Under the pieces are notes generated by a model, which saw only the letters and a list, made by a program, of their open reading frames with translations, was not told where the DNA came from and searched no databases. A program made the position numbers and the translations under genes. Below are positions 19,440 through 28,714 of a stretch of 64,000 nt of DNA, one piece after another (position 1 is the first letter of the stretch; each line of letters begins with the position of its first letter). This DNA comes from Lepidostoma basale (lineage: Eukaryota > Arthropoda > Insecta > Trichoptera > Lepidostomatidae), in contig JAHDVF020000442.1 of the NCBI GenBank assembly GCA_022606425.2, forward strand, positions 62,001 through 126,000, read 5' to 3'.

Positions 19440-19795
19440 ACTGTTACTTACTTACCTCCTATGGCCATACAACTCTTGAAGAGTTTTAGCCTCCTTGATG
19501 ATTTTTCGTCAAGTTCCTCGATCCTGCGCCTTTTGCTCCCAGCAGTCCGATTCGCCTAACCTAGCCAGGTCAGCCATAACATTGTCCATTAGGCGCTGTC
19601 TAGGCCTTCCTAGAGGTCTTACTCCAGTCGATCTAGACCCGTACAGGGTCTTGATTGCTTTGGTCACTTCGGCTCGGCATACATGCCCAATCCATGCTAG
19701 GCGACCGGCTCTCACGGTGCTTGGGGCTGCTGGGTCATCGTACGGATCTCTTGGTTGGTTCTATGCCTTCAAGTTCCCGCTGCAACACCGAGTCT
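19440..19795 (-). pseudogene. LINE-N C-terminal region and 3' end
   Basis: The minus frame 19509-19715 encodes RAGRLAWIGHVCRAEVTKAI, then TGVRPLGRPRQRLMDNV and SDCWEQKAQDRGTWR. The 'WIGHVCR', 'RPLGRPR.R..D' and 'AQDR..WR' pattern is a non-LTR C-terminus. The coding end LQELYGH is followed by a stop and a (TAAG)n tail on the plus side at 19443-19456. Upstream frames are broken. Confidence 0.75.
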
Positions 19796-19876
19796 AGGTC
19801 CCAGGATAATTCTAAGTATTCTATTCTCAAGACTGTTATAATATCTAAATTTATTTATTTAATTTCTGTAAATATT

Positions 19877-20032
19877 TAGCTAAACCTGTTTCGCCAACCT
19901 ATGTCGGCATTATCAAGTATTACAAACATAGCTAAACCTGTTTCGCCAACCTATGTCGGCATTATCAAGTATTACAAACATAGCTAAACCTGTTTCGCCA
20001 ACCTATGTCGGCATTATCAAGTATTACAAACA
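19877..20032 (-). repeat. Three exact 52-bp tandem repeats derived from HHR-F
   Basis: Units 19877-19928, 19929-19980 and 19981-20032 are identical as far as I can align them (TAGCTAAACCTGTTTCGCCA start, GTATTACAAACA end). On the minus strand each unit has TTGATAA, a GCCGAC/GTTGGC stem, GAAA, then AGGTTT in place of the CAGCTGTC cleavage segment. The stem survives but the cleavage site is lost. This is not a CRISPR array: there are no spacers. Confidence 0.9.
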
Positions 20033-20064
20033 ACTCAAAGTGTTGCACACAACACACAGTTGTT

Positions 20065-20190
20065 TGTGAAATTGTCGTAACAGCTGTTTCGCATACCGAT
20101 GTTGGCATCATGGGTGTTACAATAAACTGAGTTGATTGTAACACTTGGCAATCCAACATTGGTTGGCGAAACAGCTGTCGCAACCATATC
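20065..20190. ncRNA. Inverted pair of HHR-F motifs
   Basis: The minus motif (20077-20117) reads ACCCATGATGCCAACATCGG, TATGCGAAACAGCTGTTACG: the stem is imperfect and the cleavage TC is altered to TT. The plus motif (20138-20182) has a degenerate core (CTTGGCAATCCAAC) but GTTGGCGAAACAGCTGTCGC intact. Neither is a full hammerhead. Confidence 0.55.
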
Positions 20191-20234
20191 ATAGTGATTA
20201 AATAAATAAAATTTTGATATTATAACAGTGTTCT

Positions 20235-20405
20235 AAAATAAACTATTATACCAGGCAGTAGTCTAGGAGACATAACGCTTTACTCCAAATCCAGAGGACT
20301 TTGGCTCAAGCCTAGACACGACCCGATAACTTATCTTTAATAATGAGCTATTTTCTGCTCAAATTTGAAATTGCATAATAAATTCTAATATCGTTGTTTT
20401 AAATG
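20235..20405 (+). mobile_element. SINE-2 copy
   Basis: tRNA-derived head with A-box-like CAGTAGTCTAGGAGA and B-box-like GGCTCAAGCC, then ACACGACCCGATAAC and the family 3' part AATGAGCTATTTTCTGCTCA and AATAAATTCTAATATC. The 3' part matches the minus-strand copies at 32735 and 58138. Both boxes have drifted from consensus. Confidence 0.7.
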
Positions 20406-20732
20406 CTACACGGAGTCTCCTTATGGTCGACTTAGTGAGGGTTAACAATGATTATATACTTGTAATTGGTTTAATTGACATCAATTTTATCGTCAGCACC
20501 GCAAGTTGATATATCTCTGGACTACTCAAATACAATTCCACATCAAATCGTAATAAATTCCTAATCCACCGGTTGAGTACCCCGGCACAAGCATTTCCCC
20601 ACTGGAAACCGCTAAACGAACTTTGAGTGCTTTATTTTATAGTGGTATTTGTAGTGGTATTTGACAGTATTGGAAAACGCTCTCATAAAAGCAATTTTTT
20701 GTATTCCTTTTATACAATATTTTAATCATGTT
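20406..20732. other. Unassigned AT-rich DNA
   Basis: No feature recognised upstream of the LINE-M target site. Confidence 0.4.
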
Positions 20733-20736
20733 ATTA

Positions 20737-21285
20737 CTATATGATCATTCTCTGGCGGAGTTTCAAGTTGACGTTATCATTGCAGAAGAGTGATTTCATT
20801 TTATTAAACGTAGCTCTTGCTGCCTCGATTCTGCATTTTATCTCTACATCTGGGTCAAGAGATTGTGTTAGTATGCTGCCGAGGTATTTAAATTTTTCCA
20901 CCCTTTCAACGTTACGGCCGTTCAAATGCAATACTGATCCACTGTAGTCAGGCCGTCCGAATGTCATCCATTTGGTTTTGCTGATATTTATTGTTAGCCC
21001 CAATCTTTCACCGGACTCGTCAACAAGATTAAGGAGGTTCTGAAGATCGCTGACACTTTCAACTAATAAAACAGTGTCGTCGGCATATCTTATATTGTTC
21101 ATCACAACGCCATTAATTTTCAGTCCTTTCTCGGTGTTGATGAGGGCTCGTTTAAAAACATAGTCGGAGTAGAGATTAAATAACAATGGTGAAAGGATAC
21201 AACCCTGTCTCACACCTCGCTGGATGGTAATTGCGTTAGACTTCTCGTATCCGTGTCTTATTTCGGCTGTTTGGAACCAGTACAA
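20737..21285 (-). pseudogene. LINE-M reverse transcriptase segment (inverted half)
   Basis: An open frame of 182 codons, of which the last few come from the target. It encodes QRGVRQGCILSPLLFNLYSD (motif B), IRYADDTVLLVE (motif C, catalytic DD near residues 68-71), TINISKTKWM and KFKYLGSILTQS. It belongs to a LINE reverse transcriptase of the RTE/BovB-like kind by the GVRQGC and YLGS patterns. Motif A and the endonuclease are outside the insertion. The frame is remarkably open, so the insertion is young. Confidence 0.85.
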
Positions 21286-21752
21286 CTACGCCAGAGAATG
21301 ATCAAATGCTATGTGTGGTCTGTTTTATTGTACGGGTGTGAAACTTGGACCCTGAAAGTTAACTCAATGAACAGACTGGAAGCATTTGAAATGTGGCTCC
21401 ATCGCCGAATGCTCAGAATTCCCTGGACAGACATGGTTACCAATACCGAAGTCCTGAGGCGAGCTAGAGTTGATAGGGAATTGTTATCAACTATCAAGGT
21501 TCGAAAGATCTCATATCTGGGTCATATACTGCGTGGGGAAAAGTACCACATTCTCCAACTGATATTGGAGGGAAAAATTGAGGGACGCCGAGGGCCCGGA
21601 AGGAGACAAATGTCCTGGCTGCGAAACGTGAGGGAGTGGACCGGCATCCGAAGTGTTGAGGAGCTGTTCCGAGCGGCGCAGGACAGGGACAGGTTCGCCG
21701 AGGTGATCGCCAACGTTGGGGGGACCCGACAGGGCACTTGAAGAAGAAGAAG
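20745..21752. mobile_element. LINE-M insertion with twin-priming inversion
   Basis: ATTACTATATGA occurs at 20733-20744 and 21753-21764, an exact 12-bp target duplication. Inside, the 5' segment of the element lies inverted (20745 to about 21285, minus) and the 3' segment is in sense orientation (about 21286-21752) with a GAAGAAGAAG tail. Both segments contain the same RQRMI codons at the break, about 18 bases in common. Inverted 5' segment, sense 3' segment and target duplication together are the signature of twin priming. Confidence 0.92.
21286..21741 (+). pseudogene. LINE-M C-terminal segment (sense half)
   Basis: The frame continues the protein of the inverted half: RQRMIKCYVWSVLLYGCETW, then LEAFEMWLHRRMLRIPWTD, KISYLGHILRGEKY, GRRQMSWLRNVREW and AAQDRDRFAEVIANV. 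The frame is open from an upstream ATG in the inverted part (21253) to the TGA before the tail. Other copies are at 1197-1390, 29565-30135 and 35008-35535. Confidence 0.85.
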
Positions 21753-21764
21753 ATTACTATATGA

Positions 21765-22000
21765 AAATAAAACATGGCATGTTAAATTTCATAAAATACT
21801 TGTTATTCATATTTTTATTGTTTCTTGAACAACGATGTAAAACTCTATATTCCATCATTAATACGAGTAAAAATGGCGTGCCATGGTCAATGGTTTACCG
21901 GATGGACACGACCCTCAATCGTGAGGAATTCGACTGAGAAGAGATGGTTTTAGCTAAAAACGTCATTTAAACAGAACTTTCTATTAAACCAAGAAACAGA
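21765..22000. other. HHR-E outer flank and unassigned DNA
   Basis: TTTATTGTTTCTTGAACAAC at 21815-21836 is the outer sequence of HHR-E elements (compare 22010 and 28880). The remainder has no recognisable feature. Confidence 0.4.
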
Positions 22001-22004
22001 AATA

Positions 22005-22245
22005 CATTATTTATTGTTTCTTGAACAATGGTGTAAAACTCCATATTAAATAATCAATACGAATGAAATTGTCAGTTTTCTAGAAGTTTTATTATATTTT
22101 ATGAGAATGACATTTTTCGCCCTTCTAAGGCATTTTTATTTGATAATGCCTTAGAATGGCGAAACATGTCATTCCCATAAAATATAATAAAACTTCTAGA
22201 AAACTGACGTTTTCATTCGTATTAATCAGGAATACATTAATTCAT
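22005..22245. mobile_element. HHR-E foldback element
   Basis: Outer flank TTGTTTCTTGAACAATGG, then arms CAGTTTTCTAGAAGTTTTAT (22073-22092) and its complement near 22186-22208 enclose GAATGACAT and CGCCCTTCTAAGGC halves. The right half contains GATAATG, a CCTTAGAATGG stem, CGAAA, CATG and TC, a degenerate hammerhead arrangement. Further copies: 28715-28905, 28915-29150, 49081-49220. Confidence 0.65.
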
Positions 22246-22594
22246 TTTTAACATCTTTATGGCATATGAGCAAAATCATATAAGTAATAAAAAAACATAT
22301 TTTTAAAAATACATTAGAGGCTTATTATATCTTTTCTGCGAGTGTCATTGCGTTTCCTTTTCTTATATTTTGTTTTCTTTCTTTACAGGTATGCTCCATA
22401 TCTTTAACACCATATCTCAACAGACGAAGCCTTCAATTTTAGAGAAATCTTGTGAATTATCGTCTGTAATTATACACCGGTAGGTACTCGTACATTTATT
22501 TATTCGAAAAACAAAAGAGGTAACGTAAATTGTATTAACTTTTCACCAATGATATTGTAATATCACAACCAGACACGTTTTGATGACTTCCGAG

Positions 22595-22885
22595 ATGAAG
22601 ACACTTTAGATGATAGCAGGCAAGACACTAAGTGATCGCGCGAGAAACACTAGAATCCATATGGAATAGTCAAGCTTGGAAGGATTGATATGGTTATGTC
22701 AAAACAATGGACACCACGAGACTCACCACATTGAATTACATAATCAGCCTCACAGGACTCTTCCTTTTGGAAGATCTTCTAAAAGATGGAATGATAGATG
22801 GGAATCCACTTTACGGGAGGAGCAACCCTCTGGACCATCTAGCAAGGAAGAAGATACATATGTCCATTAATATATCCATTCTATG
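22595..22885 (+). pseudogene. LINE-K-related C-terminal fragment
   Basis: Decodes in one to two frames to KTLSDRARNTRIH, then HHIELHNQPHRTLPFGRSSK and RWNDRWES, ending with AAGGAAGAAGATAC. It matches the layout GKTL.DR.RN / HI.RM / HRPPGRPPKRW of the better LINE-K copy at 26585-27106 but is a different subfamily, shared with 24185-24330. Confidence 0.6.
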
Positions 22886-22904
22886 GAGCACTTAATAATT
22901 CAAA

Positions 22905-23350
22905 TTTGTTAATTGTATCTCAATAGAGACGAAGACGCAAACTGGAAACTGAATATGGATGATCAAGGTGTTTACAGGACTTATGACCTGTCATTGGTTG
23001 GGTTAAGCGCACGCTTTATGTAATTACAACATTCCCCATTCCACCATGGTTATGATCATGCATGATACATTTTTGGAAGTTGTATATATACTCCAAATCC
23101 ATACCTATCTTCACGTGTCAGTTCCAGTTAGCCATCTATGTTGATTTGATTGTACTTATCAATTTTAAGATTAATCTATACAATCCACCCACTAACGCCA
23201 TCTATGGAGAATGATTGTTGATCATCCATATTCAGTTTCCAGTTTGCGTCTTCGTCTCTATTGAGATACAATTAAAAAATTTGAATTAACCACCCACAGG
23301 TGAAAATCCAGGATTCGTATACAGATATAAGTATACATTTCACAAACACT
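22905..23350. mobile_element. TIR-J copy with clear inverted repeats
   Basis: Left end AATTGTATCTCAATAGAGAC, GAAGACGCAAACTGGAAACT, GAATATGGATGATCAA (22911-22968) is repeated inverted at 23221-23275, giving a terminal inverted repeat over 50 bp. AATTCAAATTT outside the left and AAATTTGAATT outside the right extend the symmetry. The interior equals 260-540 of copy 1. The outer-end block ATCCAGGATTCGTATACAG follows at 23307-23330. Confidence 0.75.
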
Positions 23351-23448
23351 TAATAATTGTTGTTTTTAAATTATTTTCATTAATATTCCACTGTTAAAAT
23401 TTAAAACACTGTTATAATATCACAATTTCTTTTTATTTACTGAGTCTC

Positions 23449-23491
23449 GCGACAGCTGTTTCGCCAACCGATGTTGGCATCATCAGGTGTT
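23449..23491 (-). ncRNA. Hammerhead-like motif HHR-F with intact core
   Basis: Minus strand: CTGATGA, TGCCAACATCGGTTGGC as a perfect stem II hairpin, GAAA, CAGCTG, TC, then GCGAGACTC. All invariant hammerhead positions are present. Stem III is the self-complementary CAGCTG without a loop, so it could only form between two molecules or two repeats. Confidence 0.75.
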
Positions 23492-23546
23492 AAAATAAAC
23501 TAAAGTTACAAATGAAAAGATTTACTATTTATAGGGCAAAAAACTC

Positions 23547-23760
23547 ATTAGTGTGATTAGTCAGAAGGTTCCGGGTTCGATTCCCGGCGATGGCAGTGTG
23601 ATTGTCACACTGTCTTTGGTATAGTGTAGAATTCTCGTGACAATAAAATGACGATAGATTAGCTACCTATCACATGTTACGAGAATCAATATATCAGCTT
23701 AAAAAAAAACAAATTGTATACAGTAATTGGATTCAAGCGACTTGTTGTATACGTAAAAAA
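23547..23760 (+). mobile_element. SINE-1, 5'-truncated copy
   Basis: Keeps the B box (GGGTTCGATTCCCGG, 23571-23585) and body GATGGCAGTGTGATTG, GACAATAAAATGACGATAG and a CAGTAATTGG 3' block, but the A box region is replaced. It inserted into the centre of an HHR-F palindrome. Confidence 0.75.
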
Positions 23761-23811
23761 AATTGCCCTATAAATAGTAAGTCTTTTCATTCGTAACCTT
23801 AGTTTATTGTA

Positions 23812-23856
23812 ACATCTGATGATGCCAACATCGGTTGGCAAAACAGCTGTCGCGAC
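23812..23856 (+). ncRNA. HHR-F motif with mutated GAAA
   Basis: CTGATGA (23816-23822) and perfect stem II are present but the GAAA is AAAA (23840-23843), so it is predicted inactive. CAGCTGTC follows. Confidence 0.65.
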
Positions 23857-23901
23857 ACTCAGTAAGTAAAAAGAAATTGTTATATAACAGTGTTTTAAAG
23901 G

Positions 23902-23990
23902 ATTAATTGTATCTGAATAGAGACGAAGATGCAAATTGGAAACTGAATATGGTGATCGAGGTGTTTACAGTACTTATGGCCTGTCATGGG
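23902..23990 (+). mobile_element. TIR-J partial copy 8
   Basis: Begins GGATTAATTGTATCTGAATA and covers the first 85 bases of the element, ending in GGCCTGTCATGGG. It directly abuts the HHR-F arm. Confidence 0.6.
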
Positions 23991-24184
23991 AGTGTTTTTA
24001 AATGTTAACAGTAATAATGTTGAAGTATCAGTGTTTCGGCCATAGCAACGGATTATTTAATTAATATTTCACACAAATATGACCAAATGTACATGTATTG
24101 TAGGGCGTGGAAGAGAATAAAATGACAATTTAGAATCGTATTTCATTTCAAATACATGTAAATTGCCAGACTCCCATGTATTTC
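23991..24184. other. HHR-F outer flank and unassigned DNA
   Basis: ATGTTGAAGTATCAGTGTTT and AGCAACGGATTA resemble the flank at 11850-11890. The rest is unrecognised. Confidence 0.35.
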
Positions 24185-24332
24185 ACTACATAATCAGCCT
24201 CACGGGACTCGTTCTCGTGGAAGATCTCCTAAAAGATGGAAGTTCAGTCGGGGATTCACCTCAAAGAAGAAGCAACCTTAGGGAACAGATCATATAGGTC
24301 TATACCAAGGAAAGAAAAGAAGAAGATCATTA
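24185..24332 (+). pseudogene. LINE-K-related 3' end
   Basis: Reads NQPHGTRSRGRSPKRWK, followed by broken frames and the tail AAGGAAAGAAAAGAAGAAG. It matches 22735-22860 (HNQPHRTLPFGRSSKRW). Confidence 0.55.
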
Positions 24333-24735
24333 ATATTTCACACGCATATGACAAAATGTTCATGTGACATAGAACGTGGAAAGAAATACATTTACAATAT
24401 AAAATCGTATTTCGTTTCAAACACAAATTCAGTAAATCCTCTTGTGTTTTGTTTTTCGCATGAAAAAATGTCGCAGAATTTGTAATGCAGGGAAATATAT
24501 AATCCTTTTCTTCCTTGTCTCCTTCTCTTATCCTTCCATAAGTTGTTCAATTTATTTTATTATATTAAAGGGTTCGCAATGGTTTTTCATTAAAAGCCTC
24601 CCATTGTTCCACCCTTAGCGCAGGTTTCTTTTTATTGGATGGTAGCATTTGGTATCTGTTGTAATAAGTTTGTTGAAGCTATTCTTAAATATTTAAGTAT
24701 TATTTTATTAATACTACAATATATATTTTGGATAT
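24333..24735. other. Unassigned AT-rich DNA
   Basis: No feature recognised. A 60-codon hydrophobic frame at 24639-24821 runs into the LINE-P fragment and has no known motif. Confidence 0.4.
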
Positions 24736-24965
24736 TTTTCTTCTTATTCTTGTCCTGCAAGACTAACTTGATGTATACAGCCTCACAGATTCTTTTCCAC
24801 CCGACTCTATCGCACGCCTGATGTCTAACACCTTTCCTTGAGGACCTGCCGCCTTAACCTCGTCCTGCAGGGTTCTTCTCCAGGTTGCTCTAGTTCTGCT
24901 TCCTCTTCTCAAGGTGTGACCGATTCATAGCCATTTGAGCCTAGCGACTTGTTCTCTGATATTAC
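24736..24965 (-). pseudogene. LINE-P 3' fragment
   Basis: Aligned on the minus strand with 25928-26260: GAGAACAAGTCGCTAGGCTC, RRGSRTRATWRR-like coding, then GTGTTAGACATCAGGCGTGC and a tail of AAGAATAAGAAGAA. All frames are interrupted. Confidence 0.6.
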
Positions 24966-25087
24966 ATTACACTAAAAAAACTAATTTGATTGCAATTCTA
25001 GATTATAAAGAAAGAAAAGTTAGGGGATAAAATGTAATTTGCCTATATTTTTCTGAAAATTTAACATTTGAAATTAGCGTTCACTAA

Positions 25088-25500
25088 TAATTCTAACTAA
25101 CTAACCATCACGCCGTCTCCTCGAAGGGGTGGGCAGAAAGAATGGACTACCACACTTTTATTTCCTGACATATTTCTCTCGTTCCTCAACATTCGTACAT
25201 CGTGTCATGCACGCGCGTCGATTTCTCTGACTCGTCACGTGGCCGATATTCAATATTTGATTTATTTGATCGTGCCAAGTTTTCCTTGGTCTTCTTTTAT
25301 TTCTGGTTCCATTTATATCGTTTAAATATTTTTTTTTACCATTCGTCATTCATTCTTTCCATATGTCCAAACCATCTTAATGTTCCTTTCATTATTTTGT
25401 TCACAACACTTTCATTCGCACTGCATTCACTTTTTATATTTTCATTCGACACTATCATACACACTGTTTGTATCTCTACGCATGTATTTTGTGAGTGTTT
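25088..25500 (-). mobile_element. LINE-A 3' fragment
   Basis: Plus-strand landmarks CTAACTAACTAACCATCACG CC (tail and end) through TTTTCCTTGGTCTTCTTTTA to a CACTATCATACACACTG block. On the minus strand: MTNGKKKYLNDINGTRNKRR, PRKTWHDQINQILNIGHV and RRACMTRCTNVEE. The residue pattern (INGTRN) groups it with 31236-31735. Confidence 0.78.
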
Positions 25501-25927
25501 ATTTAAGATATAATTCTGACGGCTTCAACTTTTCTTCTTATAGTTCCTCTATAATATGGCCATCACTATCGACTGCCGATATAGCCGAATCGTCATTTCT
25601 TTAGAAGAGTGGTCAGCGGTTTGTAGAAAAAATTGATCGCGGGAAAAGAAGTAATCCGGATAGGTATATCCTATTGGAGCCTGAACGCAATTTCTGAAAG
25701 TAAATTGTCCATAAAAAAAGTATTAGACACTTCATTCGATATTGGATATTTATGTTTTTTAATATTTCTCTTTTGTATTTCACTTTACGAACTTTACAAA
25801 AGTCTCATAAATATATATTTATCTTTCTTATTCAATTAACTGCTTTGGGCATTATTTCTTGAAAATCAATTTGTAATCATTTTCGCAAAATTCTCATTAT
25901 ATTTGAATACGTAATAATTATTTTGTT
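25501..25927. other. Unassigned DNA
   Basis: No homology or structure recognised. Confidence 0.4.
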
Positions 25928-26460
25928 ATCTTCTTCGTCTTCTTCTTGTCCTGTCACACCTCCGTGGTGCATAGGGCCTCAAGGAATCTTCTGCACTTGA
26001 CTCTATCGCATGCCTGATGCACATCATTATCTCAAGTGAAACCTGCTGCTTTGACCTCTTCTCCAGGTGGCTCTAGGTCTGCCTCGCTTCCTCTTTCCCC
26101 CATAGGCAACCAATCTAGTGCATCCTGAGCGATGCAGGCTGGGTTCCGTCTCATGAGTGTGACCGATCCACTGTCATTTGCGTCTAGCGACTTGTTCTCT
26201 AATTGGCTTTTCGCCTGCCATTGTCCAGAGAACGGCATTTGACACTGTTTGGGGCCAATAGATCTTGAATATTGAGCAAAAGCACCTATTTATAAACACT
26301 TGGAGGTTTCCAATAATGTCCGCGGTAGATTTCCAAGTCGCACATCCGTACAACAGTACGCTTTTAACGCTTCAATTGAATAGTTGGAGCTTTAGCTTTC
26401 TCAAAATGATACTGGAACGCCGCTATACAGGATGAAGCATTGCGAAAGCTCGCCTTGCCT
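25928..26460 (-). mobile_element. LINE-P, best copy of the C-terminal part
   Basis: On the minus strand the broken ORF reads KRTVVRMCDLEIYRGHYWK, REQVARRK-like, WIGHT and GGKRKRGRPRATWRR, then ACDRVKCRRFLEALCTTEV and a stop with an AAGAAGAAGACGAAGAAG tail at 25930-25947. At least three frameshifts. The layout is a non-LTR C-terminus. The subfamily recurs at 24736, 37322 and 40187. Confidence 0.7.
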
Positions 26461-26499
26461 TGTTCTATAATGTTATTGTATAATATAAGTAACGTTATA

Positions 26500-26575
26500 T
26501 TATCTGTTATCGTTTCTTGAACAATGATGTGTGTTAAAACTTCATGTTTACTAATTAATACAAATGATTACTGTG
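26500..26575 (+). repeat. HHR-E outer flank fragment
   Basis: CGTTTCTTGAACAATGATG, TTAAAACTTCATG and AATTAATACAAATGA match the outer part of HHR-E elements. The ribozyme-like centre is absent. Confidence 0.5.
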
Positions 26576-26584
26576 ACACAGAAA

Positions 26585-27106
26585 TCATGTCTCGTAGTAT
26601 GATGAGATCCAGCTGTCCCCCCATCTCTTAGGCGGTCTTCCAGGTGGGCGGTGTCCGGGGGGGATTTCATAAACGGCTGTATATGCAAGTCTGTCACCAT
26701 CCATTCGGGCTACATGGTCCCTCCAGTATCTTCTTCTGGATCTACTCCACTGAACGATATCCTCTATTTCGCAAGATTTTCTTATGTCTACGTTGCGGAC
26801 ACGATCTCGGAGGGTTTTTCCAGTAATTGATCTTAGGACCTTCATCTCCGATGTTCTTAGTAGTCCCTTGGTTCGCACAGTGTCAGCCCGCGTCTCTACA
26901 GCGTACGTCATGATAGTTCGCACGCATGTTTTATAGATTCTGATATTGCTGTCGACACGCATGTGCTTGTTCTTCCAGACCAGACAATTCAGGCATCCTG
27001 ACACGTCAGAGACTTTACTGACTTGTTTTTGTACTTCGGTATAAAGATCATTTTGGCTGCATATCTCTACTCCCAAATATCTGAAACCCTGAATTTCAAA
27101 TAACAA
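26585..27106 (-). pseudogene. LINE-K reverse-transcriptase C-terminal region
   Basis: An uninterrupted 173-codon frame. The first codons (MLFEIQ) come from flanking DNA and the element begins near GFRYLGVEICSQND. It continues with KHMRVDSNIRIYKTCVRTIM, YAVETRADT, SEMKVLRSITGKTLRDRVRN and GHRPPGRPPKRWGDSWIS. This is the region after the catalytic YADD of a non-LTR reverse transcriptase; the catalytic core itself is absent. The open frame suggests a fairly young insertion. Relatives: 11035, 22595, 24185, 35715, 44553, 52555. Confidence 0.8.
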
Positions 27107-27534
27107 AATATATTTTTTATTTCCAAGTGCTTCCTACGTGCGTATTTTTATATTTTTATATTATTGTAACTTATTCACATTTTAAATACTGAATTGTTAT
27201 CGTAAACAATTGAAAGTCTAACGGACGCAGGCGGTTCTGTCAGGGGGTCGTACATAATAAATAGGTTTCCTTGTAAGACCCCGAGAGCCCTCGTGTTCGC
27301 CGGGAGGAGAAAAGCTCCTTATCCTAAAATATTTGATATCTGAGCCGAGACAGAAAATTTGTTATGACAGAGATCCTGCGCCGCCTGTACCGCAAACCAG
27401 TGGCGGCCAACATTTTTTACAAACGTTTTTTGTTTAATTACAAATAATAGTATTTATAAAAAAAACGGTGAATACGTGAAACATAAATTGAATAGACAAT
27501 ACGTATGTGCACCATCTAAAAATAACATTTTGTG
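27107..27534. other. Unassigned sequence with a GC-richer island
   Basis: Positions 27215-27410 are clearly GC-richer (AACGGACGCAGGCGGTTCTG, CCTGCGCCGCCTGTACCGC) and match no repeat in the window. Possible single-copy conserved DNA; no coding frame is convincing. Confidence 0.4.
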
Positions 27535-27780
27535 TTAAATTATTTTTATTGTGTTATTTTATTTTATTATATATTATTTGTTTTAGATTTATTTTGGGGA
27601 TGTTGAACGATCGAAGTGTGCGCGGGAGTTGTCTATTGGTGGCGATGAGGTTCGCAACCCATCACACCGCGTCTCCTGCGGGGCGAAAAGAGAAGGATAG
27701 AGTCCCGCATCGGTTAAAGTGTGGCAGTCCATTCTTTCTGCCTACCCTTTCGGAGAGACGGCGTGATGGTTAGTTAGTAT
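27535..27780 (+). mobile_element. SINE-D copy
   Basis: AT-rich head (ATTATTTGTTTTAGATTTAT), GATCGAAGTGTGCGCGGGAG, GGTGGCGATGAGGTTCGCAA, CTCCTGCGGGGCGAAAAG, then the LINE-A-type end from AAAGTGTGGCAGTCCATTC to GGCGTGATGGTTAGTTAG. Head and body align with the reverse-oriented copy at 14515-14765, giving a length near 245 bp. It has no coding capacity of its own; open frames through it are accidental. Confidence 0.75.
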
Positions 27781-28489
27781 TTAGAATGATTTTACTGAAA
27801 TCGCTTTTGGAAGTTCAATAGAAATAAAGATTAATGTTTAATATAATTCTAATTGTTAAATATTTTTTATCATAGGTTGATGTGTTATGCCAATTTAACT
27901 GTTTAAATAAATACAAAAAACACTGGTATAGAGTAACACTATTGATTATATTTCTTTTGGAATCGTTGCGAGAGCAAAACAATTTTTGCACTTAACAAAT
28001 ATTTAAAAAAAAATGGAAAAACTAGAGACCCTAGAAATCTTAAAAGCCAAATAATATTAAAAGCATATCATCAATAATCAAATTCCTGCTAATTCCCCTT
28101 TTTTACAAAATATCAAAAACATTTAATACTATAATTTAACAAAAAAAAATATGTTATTCACTTCTTTATTTATTTTTCCTAATTGTGTATGACTCATCGA
28201 TGTTTAATTTCTATAATGTATAAGTGATGTTATCTTAATACGGTTTTTTTCCACCTTTATTGTAATTGCCTTTCACTTTTGTTGAATCCTTTTCTAGTAA
28301 TTTTATTTTTTCCCTGTTTATTTCTCATAATTTTGTTGACTCATTGATATTAAATTTCTGTTGTTGCCAAATTACTGTTTTTTCCCATATTTTTTATAAT
28401 TGCTTACAATATTATGTGCAGTTACTTCCCCTCCTAATATTTTTGTATCCTATATAAACTAAGTTTTTCTGTTTGTATATTTAGTTGAT
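27781..28489. other. Unassigned AT-rich DNA
   Basis: Homopolymer-rich sequence with no gene or repeat recognised. Confidence 0.4.
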
Positions 28490-28545
28490 TGTAACCCTTG
28501 ATGAACATCGGCTAGCGAAACAGCTGTCGCGACAATTTCAAAATA
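28490..28545 (+). ncRNA. Decayed HHR-F motif
   Basis: TTGATTGTAACCCTTGATGA, then ACATCGGCTAGC, GAAA, CAGCTG, TC, GCGACA. The left strand of stem II is deleted, so folding is unlikely. Confidence 0.55.
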
Positions 28546-28618
28546 AATGTAATCAAATATGATATTCTATAAGAGTTCTTTTTATTTTATTAAAACGGTT
28601 AATAATGTCGAACGAATA

Positions 28619-28644
28619 ATGGAGTGTACCGTAGTACACTCCAT
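28619..28644. repeat. Perfect 11-bp hairpin
   Basis: ATGGAGTGTAC, loop CGTA, GTACACTCCAT. It lies in the gap between HHR-F and HHR-E copies and is not attached to a coding region. Confidence 0.7.
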
Positions 28645-28714
28645 ATAAACATCTTGATTAGGATTGTTGTAAATATGCACAATATTAACAGTAGAAATTA
28701 ACGAATCTATGATC

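Larger units (their letters stand above)
23385..23905. mobile_element. HHR-F foldback element holding SINE-1
   Basis: Two HHR-F arms in inverted orientation share ACACTGTTATAATATCACAA, the hammerhead motif, and ATTTACTATTTATAGGGCAA (left, 23523-23546) / TTGCCCTATAAATAGTAAGT (right, 23763-23782). Between the perfectly matched inner ends lies a SINE-1 copy. Without the SINE the arms would be an almost continuous palindrome. Confidence 0.75.

Noticed and set aside
19877..20032. CRISPR-like array
   Set aside because: The three 52-bp repeats are directly head to tail with no spacers, and the DNA is eukaryotic; the unit derives from a hammerhead-type repeat.
27507..27773. 88-codon frame across SINE-D
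   Set aside because: The same sequence is a short noncoding repeat elsewhere; the frame is accidental.
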